Notes under the pieces: generated by a model
What the model saw: the letters and a program-made list of their open reading frames with translations, nothing else
Databases searched by the model: none
What the model was told of the DNA's origin: nothing
In this document: positions 55,642 through 62,273 of the stretch, in pieces
How the letters are laid out: every line of letters starts with the position of its first letter
How positions within the stretch are numbered: the stretch's first letter is position 1
Assembly (NCBI GenBank): GCA_025210615.1
Contig: JAOARJ010000005.1
Span: 1-62,273, forward strand
Source of the DNA: Candidatus Altimarinota bacterium
GTDB taxonomy: Bacteria > Patescibacteriota > Gracilibacteria > BD1-5 > UBA6164
Reading direction: 5' to 3'
DNA: 62,273 bases
Position numbers and translations under genes: made by a program

Positions 55642-55651
55642 AGTTTTTTGT
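55623..55651. terminator. Terminator between the SNase-like gene and the DUF3892-like gene
   Basis: AAACTCTA (55623-55630) pairs with TAGAGTTT (55639-55646), then T run; the stop codons of both genes are in or at the stem. Confidence 0.8.
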
Positions 55652-55914
55652 TATTTTCCATAAATATGACATCAATTTAGATTATCAAGATTATCTTCGG
55701 GAACTTTATTATTTTCAGATTTTAAGTATTTTCATTTTACTGCGTCTTGCATAATTACTATCGGTGTTCTGTCGTTTACCTTGTAAGTATAAATATCGTT
55801 TTCTATATTATAAATCGCTTTAACAAAATCATGTGTCCATCATTGTCCTCAAATATGAGTTATATTTCAATCTGCGTTTCTATTTACGCAAGTAACATTT
55901 AGTTCAGTAGCCAT
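55651..55914 (-). CDS. DUF3892-like small protein
   Basis: An 87-residue protein (MATELNVTCVNRNADGNITH start). TCVNRN, the GGQGW block, the V-N-D-R segment, KYLKSENN and DNLDNLNGCH match the family layout of DUF3892, whose function is unknown. It has two conserved Cys. UGA codons encode the glycines of GNITH, GQGW and KGKYL. Convergent with the SNase-like gene. Confidence 0.7.
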
Positions 55915-56064
55915 AAGAGATTATAGTTAATAAATATATACACAAATTTTAACAGAAAAATAATAAAAAGCAAGTTTTTAATTTTTAGCTAAAAAATTAT
56001 TAAAAAAATTTAGTAAAATAAAAAAAATAAATATAATGAAATTATTAATATTAAAAATAAAAAC

Positions 56065-56616
56065 ATGAATAATAATATAGAAAAAAAATATCCAAAGACT
56101 TATAAATCTATTATGGAAGCATTTGCTTGAGAAAGTATGGCTAGAAATAAATATGATTTTTTTGCTAAGATAGCAAGAAAATGAGGACATCCAAAGCTAG
56201 ATGATTTTTTTAGGGAAACATCAAAAAATGAATATCAACATGCAAAATTATTATATAAACTAGTTTGAGGATTAGGAGATACTCAAGAAAATCTAAAAAC
56301 TTGTATAGAAGGAGAAGAATATGAACACGAAACTATGTATCCAGATTTTGCTGAAATAGCTAAAAAAGAAGGATTCAAAGAAGCTGAACTTTTATTTAGA
56401 CAATTAGCAAAAATAGAATTAGAACATGCTGAAAGGTTTAAAAGATTATTAAAAGAACTAGATGATGATACATTATATGATTCAAAAACTTGAGAAAAAG
56501 TTGCTTGGATATGTCAGGTTTGTGGAAATGTAGAATATGGAATAAATCCTCCAGAGGTGTGCCCAGTTTGTGCTCATCCTAAATGACATTTTGAAAGAAT
56601 GCAAGATAAATATTAA
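56065..56616 (+). CDS. rbr: Rubrerythrin
   Basis: A 183-residue peroxide-scavenging di-iron protein. The erythrin part has EAFAGESMARNKYDFFA and the Glu/His ligands of EYQHAKLL, EYEHETMY and ELEHAERF. The rubredoxin-like end has CQVCGN (Cys pair) and PPEVCPVCAHPKGHF (second pair). Glycines at conserved spots (FAGESM) are UGA. It fits an anaerobic or microaerobic life. No partner gene visible. Confidence 0.95.
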
Positions 56617-56631
56617 AATTATAAAAATAAA

Positions 56632-56659
56632 AAGCTCTAATGATTTAGGGCTTATTTTT
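56632..56659 (+). terminator. Terminator after rubrerythrin
   Basis: AAGCTCTAA (56632-56640) pairs with TTAGGGCTT (56645-56653), two G-U pairs, T run; overlaps the convergent gene's stop. Confidence 0.7.
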
Positions 56660-56951
56660 GTTTTTTAAAAAACTCAGTTTTTAAAACTAATTTTCAAGAT
56701 TCTATAATTCAAGGCTCATCAGTTAGTCTAATGTTTTTAAATTTATCTCATCTTTTTATATTTACTCATTTTCAATTTAAATCTTTGATTGCGATAACTG
56801 TATCACCAGCTTGTAGAATATTTCAGTTTGCGTCTTTTTGAATAATTTCATCATTGTTATCATCGCTTTGGTCGTCATCAGAAGTGCTATCTCAATACAT
56901 ATTCTCCCATTTAGATTCCCAATCTGTTTCCCAAGGTTTTTTATCAGTCAT
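56652..56951 (-). CDS. PhnA C-terminal-like protein
   Basis: A 99-residue protein. After an acidic, Asp-rich head (about 1-40) comes DANGNILQAGDTVIAIKDLN, KRGDKFKNIRL and LVLKTEFFKK, which match the C-terminal domain of PhnA/YjdM. The N-terminal zinc ribbon of the full family is missing, replaced by the acidic head. The role of this domain is unknown. Confidence 0.8.
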
Positions 56952-56980
56952 AATTTTTTAATTAAATAATAATTATTTTT

Positions 56981-57008
56981 AATATAAATTTTTTTGTATA
57001 ATTGTCAA
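56981..57008 (-). promoter_or_regulatory. Promoter for the PhnA C-terminal-like gene
   Basis: Minus-strand TTGACA (57008-57003) and TATATT (56986-56981), 16-bp spacer. Confidence 0.62.
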
Positions 57009-57100
57009 AGGAATATATTAAAATAAACTTGATTTTGGCATAAAAAAGGCTACTATTTAACATGTATAGTATTATTTACTTTTATAATAAAATTGTTTTT

Positions 57101-58666
57101 ATGAATAGAAAAATATTTTTGTTATTTGCGGTGATTATCTCACTTTGAGCAATAACTTTTTTGATAAATAATTTTAATAATAATTCTAATGTTGATGACA
57201 ACACACTAAATAAAATAGAAATAAAAAAATATGAAGATAATTTATATTCTAATGTTTTGAATAAGGAAAATTATGATAAAGTTTGAATAAATCCTGAAAA
57301 ATATGCAACTTATGAAGATTTTTTGAAAGATTTTAAGACTTTTGAATGAATGAAATTAGATCCAACAAAAGAAGATTTTGTTATTTCCTATAAAGATGAA
57401 GGGGGTAAAGAAACTTTTACTGCTTATCGTTTAGATGAAATAAAAAAATGAAAATTACTTGAATGAAAAAGAAAAGATAAGGCAATTTTAGATATCTATA
57501 AAGCTTATAAAAATGGAAATATTTATGGTTGATATAACAGTAATCAAGCTGATAAAATAGTCTTTAGAGAAGATATCTGACATGAAGAAACTAAAACTCT
57601 AGATTCTATTTTAGCTTGAAAAAATAATATTAATGATGTAAAAAAAGAACTAGAAAATATAGAAAATTTAGATACTAGTAAAAAAGAATTATTAGCTTAT
57701 ATAAATGATTTGGAATGAAATTATGAGCATGCAAATAAACAAAGGGAAAATTTATGTAAAGATGACCCAAATACTTGTAGAAAAATGGTAAATTTTACTT
57801 TTGTTTGAACAGTATTAGACTCGGATAAAACACCTATTTCTAATGTTGAAGTGGTTTATTTAAATGATAGTGATAAAACTTCTAAAACTAATGAGAAATG
57901 AGAATTTGAAATAAAATTAAAATTATATAATTTTTCTCATGCTAGATTTAAAGCTAAAAAAATAGGATATTCAGATTCTTTTATGGTTTTTAGTGTGAAT
58001 AGCTATAAAGATGATACTTGGAATAATGAATATAGAGAGACTTTTGTCATGAATAAAGCATGACAAAAAGAAGAAATAAATTTAGTAGAAGAAAGAAAAA
58101 AAGAGGGAAAATTTTTTACTTTAGAAACACAAAAATCTAAATATTTTATTCCGAAAGATTGATTAAAAACTTTTTCTTGAGAAGAATATAAGTGAGATAA
58201 ATTAGATGTTTATTTACATGAATTTACTAAAACTAGTGATATAGAAACATTACTTAATAATGATATTTTTAGTAATGAAGTTTGATATTCTTGAAATGTT
58301 ATGGTGACATACTGAATGCCATACATTCAATTTTTTAATCCAGAAAACAAAGAAGAACTATTTATAATGTCATCAAATCCAATGATTTTACAACATAGGA
58401 ATGAATATGTAGAACATATGAAAAAAGTGGATGATACATGAAATTGACTATTAACAAATGAAGATATAAAATTTTTGGTAGAAAAGTCTAATGAATTAGG
58501 GTGATATCCTATAGATACGTCTTTTTTAAGGGAAAATAATTTGCTCAAATGGCCTTTATGGTGGACTCTTGACAGAGAGAAATGAATATGGTATAATTGT
58601 CCACATAGAGTAATAGATGAAACTTGAATGGTTGCTCTAGAGTTTTATTCAATAAAGGATAATTAG
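57101..58666 (+). CDS. Exported protein with carboxypeptidase-regulatory-like domain
   Basis: A 521-residue protein with an N-terminal membrane helix (about 4-22) and a mostly polar exported body. A segment at about 230-295 (FTFVGTVLDSDKTPISNVEV then TSKTNEKGEFEIKLK and KKIGYSDSF) fits the carboxypeptidase-regulatory / Ig-like beta-sandwich found in surface proteins. The remainder is Lys/Glu/Asn-rich with no catalytic motif. The C-terminal part has many aromatic residues (WPLWWTLD). Likely a surface-anchored protein. Confidence 0.72.
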
Positions 58667-58780
58667 TAATAATACTAAAAAAAACTCTAAAAAAACTATA
58701 AGAATTACTCTTTGAAAAACATTTTATACTTAATACTTAATGTAATAAAAAAATAATTTACTTAAATAATTTTATAGATT

Positions 58781-59122
58781 ATGAAAAAAATTAAGAAAAT
58801 AATGTTATCTGTTTCTAGTTTGGCAATAATTTCTGCTTGAATTTATATAGGAATAGAAATGACTTCTACTGATGTAAAAGCTAATGCGGATACAGCTTGT
58901 CACAGAACAGTTCAAGTTAAACCTTGTACAATTAGTTCCTATTGACCTTGGCAAGCATGAAAAAGATGGGTAACAGCTTATGCTGATTATAGGTATTTTA
59001 ATTATCGTACTAATTGAGGTTGTAGTTGATGAAGTTCTGGTTTTGCCTCTTCAGATTATGCAACTGTTAGTTGTAGTTTTTGGCAATATGATTGAACTTC
59101 TCCAATTCCTGGATGAGGATAA
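58781..59122 (+). CDS. Small exported cysteine-containing protein
   Basis: A 113-residue protein with a signal-like N-terminus (IKKIMLSVSSLAIISAGIYIG, cleaved near residue 35). The mature part, about 78 residues, has four Cys (two near its start, two later), many Gly, Tyr, Trp and Ser, and no charged clusters: PWQAGKRWVTAYADYRYFNY and CSGGSSGFASSDYATVSC. Such composition is typical of small secreted, disulfide-bonded proteins. The DsbA-like protein at 13484 could oxidise it. No family recognised. A bacteriocin-like role is only speculation. Confidence 0.68.
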
Positions 59123-59127
59123 TAAAA

Positions 59128-59156
59128 ATAGCCTCTAAGATTCTAGGGGCTTTAAA
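59128..59156 (+). terminator. Terminator after the small exported protein
   Basis: AGCCTCTA (59130-59137) pairs with TAGGGGCT (59144-59151), one G-U. Confidence 0.55.
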
Positions 59157-59190
59157 TTATTTTGTGTTTTTAATAATTATTTTGAGAATT

Positions 59191-62100
59191 ATGAAAAAAA
59201 TAGTGATTTCATTTATGTTTTTTGTAGCTTTTTTATATAGCTTTAATTTTTCGTATTGATATTATAAATATACTGTTGAAAATGTGTGTCAAGACGATTT
59301 TTGTTATAGAACTGATGTAGAAGATATAAATGAAAATAATGTTAATACTAAAGAGTATTTATCAGATATAAAATATGATGAATACATTATGAAGGATCAA
59401 GTAAATTCTAAACTTAATTACTATAAAAATTATTATGCTTGACAAAAAGTGGGAATAGATAATTTTTGTAGTGAAGTTAGTTATATTGATGAACATTGAG
59501 AAAATAAAACAGGTTTTGAGTGTAAAAATGTAAATTTATCATTATCTGAATTACTTAATATCAAATCAGAGGTTAAAATAAAATCTTGATGGTTTTGGCC
59601 TAGTTATGAAACTTATAATAATTGAGAAGATTATTTTTTTGATAATTATAGTAATTTTTTATGAAATTTAAATAAAAATATGTTTTGATATTCAAAGAAT
59701 TTTTATTTAACAGAAATAAATAAATATATTTTGAATTATAATAAAAATGAAAAATCTTTTAGTGTTAAAAATGCTTGTAGAGATGATTCTTGTTTAGCTT
59801 CTGATGTAAAAAATATTTCTTTAGATAGTGATTTAAATCAAAAATATGTTTATTGAACTAAAAATACAGTAAAAAGTTTTTCTACTTTGGATTTAATAGA
59901 AGAAAGTGTAAAATATAGTTGAAGTAAATTTAAAATTTTTAATAGTGTAGAATTATATTTTGATTTTAAAGATAGACTTCCTGCTAATAATAATTGAAAT
60001 CCTTTTGAATATAATTATTCTATAACTTATAAACTAAGTGATAGTGATGATGAAAAAGTAGCTTTTGAAGAAAACTTTGCTTTAAATGATGATGCTACTT
60101 TAAGTTATACTCAAGAAACTATTGAACATTTTGCGAATGCTACTCCTCCTATAGATTTAACTTCTGATGATTTATCTGAATCAAGATTTCAAATTATAAA
60201 AAATCCTGTTACAAGAGAAATTTATATTAAAGTTCATGAAAACTCTATATTAGAAGAAATTTGAGATTATGAATTTTTCTTAAATATGAAAAATTATAAA
60301 TGAGAAACATTTAAAACACCTATTAATACTACTTCAATAAAAGTTACAGCAGATAATCCTGTTAGAGCTGAGCTACTTATTAATAATGCAATAGAAAGGA
60401 CTTCGGGAGATGAATTTTTTCCTTGAGATACAATTTCTGCAGAAATTCGCTTAAAAGATAAATTCTGAAATAATTATGAAGATTTAGATAATGGAGTTAC
60501 TATTTCTTATGTACCTAGTAATTCTAATGTAAAAATTACAAATACAGCTAGTTATAAAGATAAGATAACTTGATTACATAGTCAAAATTGAGTTTTTTAT
60601 TATAAATTAAAAATAGATAAAGATGGTTCTTATGATTTAACCAATTTTACAGTAACATATTATAATTATGATACTAAAAAATGGCAGGCATTAAGAGTCC
60701 AACTTGATCAACAAAGAATAGAAAAATATAAAGTTGCTCCTCTTTATATAAGTCCTAAAAGTGCTTGAGTAAATAGTTTTTCTGAAGTTAAATGTAGAAA
60801 TACTGCTTTTGATATGATTATATATTGTAAATCTGATAATTTAAGTTGATGTAATCCTGCAGCTACTTATATGATGGATTTAGATTGAAAAAAAGTTCAA
60901 CAATCTACTATAAAGGTGCATGTTCCAGCTGATGAGGCTATGAATTGAAAAAATGGATATTGAATAATTTATGATTTTGCTCAAAATCAAAAAAGGCTTG
61001 AGTATAATATAAATCATATAGATATGACAGCGCCAGAAGTAAAAATAGATGAAAATTTATTTTCTTCAGACTTTACAAAGGATGGAGATAATTATTATAC
61101 AAAAGCAACTAATAATAAACTAAAAATAACAATAAGTGAAAGAACAGCTCCAGCTTGTGATGCTAAAATTACTTATGATATAAATTTATGATGAATATTA
61201 ATAAAATCAGGTACTATTGATGATAATCTTTGAGAAATTGTATTAGATGAAAATATCTTAAAAGAAATGTGAAATAAACCATTAAAAATAACTGTTACTG
61301 ATAATTATGGGAATACTTTTACGAAAAATTATAATATAACAGTTTGGCCTAATGATACTGATTTTAAACCTAATTCAAAGATAGAATTATTGACTGGTTG
61401 AGTAGATTCTTTGATTAGTGAAAATTGAGCTTGTGCGAACAATATTGATGGTTATAAATATAAATTGACTTTGCAAGATCAATATTGAAATCCTGTAAAA
61501 AATAAAAATGTTAAGATAACTCAAAAAACTTGAACAGATACAATACAATTAGTTCATGATAATCCTACAAGTAATTCTGCTCTGGTGTTTTCTTGAAATG
61601 AAACATTAACAGATGAAAATTGAGAAATTGAGTTTTGGATAAAATCCTTAGCACCTTGAACATTTAATCAAATTTTTACTATTCATACAGAAAAATGGGA
61701 TAGCGAATATAAAAAAATATCAGATTATCAGTTTGACATAGATGCTTGAATTAATTCTTTCTTGAAGCCGTATGTTTGAAATTTAATTTCTGATGCTTGA
61801 GATATAAAAGTATGAACAACTCAAAGGATAGATTTAGAAAGAATTGATAAATGTTTTACTGATTTAACTAGGCCGAATCATCAAATAAGAAATTATTATT
61901 CAACAATGGCCATACAAGATGATAATTGAGATTATATGATAAGTAAGAGTCCTGTTAATGATATTTCTTTAGATTTGAAATTGGATTATGCCGTTGAATC
62001 TCCTACTAAAAAGGCTTCAATTTTTGCCGAACCAGTTATGAAATATGTTTTATGATGAAAAACTGTTAGTTATATTCTAGGAGATACTCAAGATCCTACG

Positions 62101-62273
62101 GACAATAATGTTGAACAAAAAGATTTAGAAGCAATCGCCTGAATCAAAGTAGTGTGAAGATTACAATGAGATTGAAAACAACAAGTAACAGGTCAAAATT
62201 GAAATTATACAGATTTCACAATGTCAGATTTAAGAGAATCAATCAAGAAGAATGCTTATGATCTTATTAGAGG
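59191..62273 (+). CDS. Large exported Ig-like surface protein, 3' end cut by the window
   Basis: At least 1027 residues; the frame stays open to the right edge. A signal peptide (KKIVISFMFFVAFLYSFNFSYG) is followed by an extracytoplasmic body rich in Asn, Asp, Tyr and beta-strands, with several Cys (NVCQDDFCYR, NACRDDSC, NNIDG region CANN). From about 400 it has repeated Ig-like segments with FGNNYEDLDNGVTISY and LQDQYGNPVKNKNVKIT, the pattern of invasin-like/Big-1 domains. It is probably a host-contact or surface-layer protein. Confidence 0.78.

Noticed and set aside
58781-59122. Small exported protein as a known bacteriocin (lactococcin 972-like)
   Set aside because: Cys and Gly pattern do not match and no immunity or export genes are adjacent.
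1-62273. UGA as Trp (Mycoplasma code) or selenocysteine
   Set aside because: TGG is used at conserved Trp positions (FPDPWP, rubrerythrin) and UGA falls on conserved Gly, often several times per gene; no SECIS-like need.
1-62273. tRNA, rRNA, CRISPR array or insertion sequence
   Set aside because: No GC-rich cloverleaf, no regularly spaced repeats and no transposase-like reading frame seen.

Overview
The window reads as chromosome of an ultra-small CPR (Patescibacteria) cell that translates UGA as glycine (genetic code 25), i.e. Absconditabacteria (SR1) or Gracilibacteria (BD1-5). Under the standard code nearly every gene breaks into fragments. Read with UGA=Gly, about 50 genes open end to end, and UGA falls on invariant glycines (Nudix box, TsaD, TopA, ArgRS, MscS, rubrerythrin). 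Trp is TGG and only TAA/TAG stop genes. The DNA is very AT-rich, genes are tightly packed, leaders mostly lack a Shine-Dalgarno motif, and I see no tRNA, rRNA, insertion sequence, CRISPR array or prophage.

Layout. 0-5.5 kb: pgsA end, trmB, a lipoprotein, two tandem Nudix hydrolases, a nucleoside deoxyribosyltransferase-like protein and miaB. 5.5-16.8 kb: accessory genes (small orphan proteins, a cation efflux pump, chorismate mutase, CCA-adding enzyme, an AbiEi-like winged-helix protein) with tsaD and an anchored DsbA-like thioredoxin among them. 16.9-26.9 kb: argS (one apparent frameshift), a methyltransferase, a Bat-like operon (short membrane protein, two VWA proteins, CtpA-type protease, small membrane protein, BatC-like protein) and topA. 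27-30 kb: a short charged protein and an 850-codon repeat protein interrupted by an in-frame TAA. 30-36.4 kb: dtd, hemW, exported coiled-coil protein, solute-binding protein, HIT protein, tsaC/sua5. 36.4-41.8 kb (minus): a lipoprotein and membrane-proteolysis cluster with a bacterial PH-domain protein, lspA, a membrane protein, an AMMECR1 protein, lgt and a rhomboid protease. 42-54.8 kb: M23/glucosaminidase hydrolase, MscS channel, a 2220-residue alpha-2-macroglobulin with an intact thioester motif, divergent pbpC and an APH-like kinase. 54.9-57 kb: thermonuclease-like protein, DUF3892-like protein, rubrerythrin and PhnA C-terminal-like protein. 57.1-62.3 kb: three exported proteins, the last an Ig-like surface protein running off the window.

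The main theme is the envelope: lipoprotein lipidation and cleavage, peptidoglycan building and cutting, protease trapping, mechanosensing and large exported proteins. The second theme is tRNA modification and quality control (TrmB, MiaB, CCA enzyme, TsaD, TsaC, Dtd). Recognisable promoters are TTGACA or TTGCAA plus TATAAT, usually with 16-bp spacing. Terminators are compact hairpins that often contain the stop codons of convergent genes.
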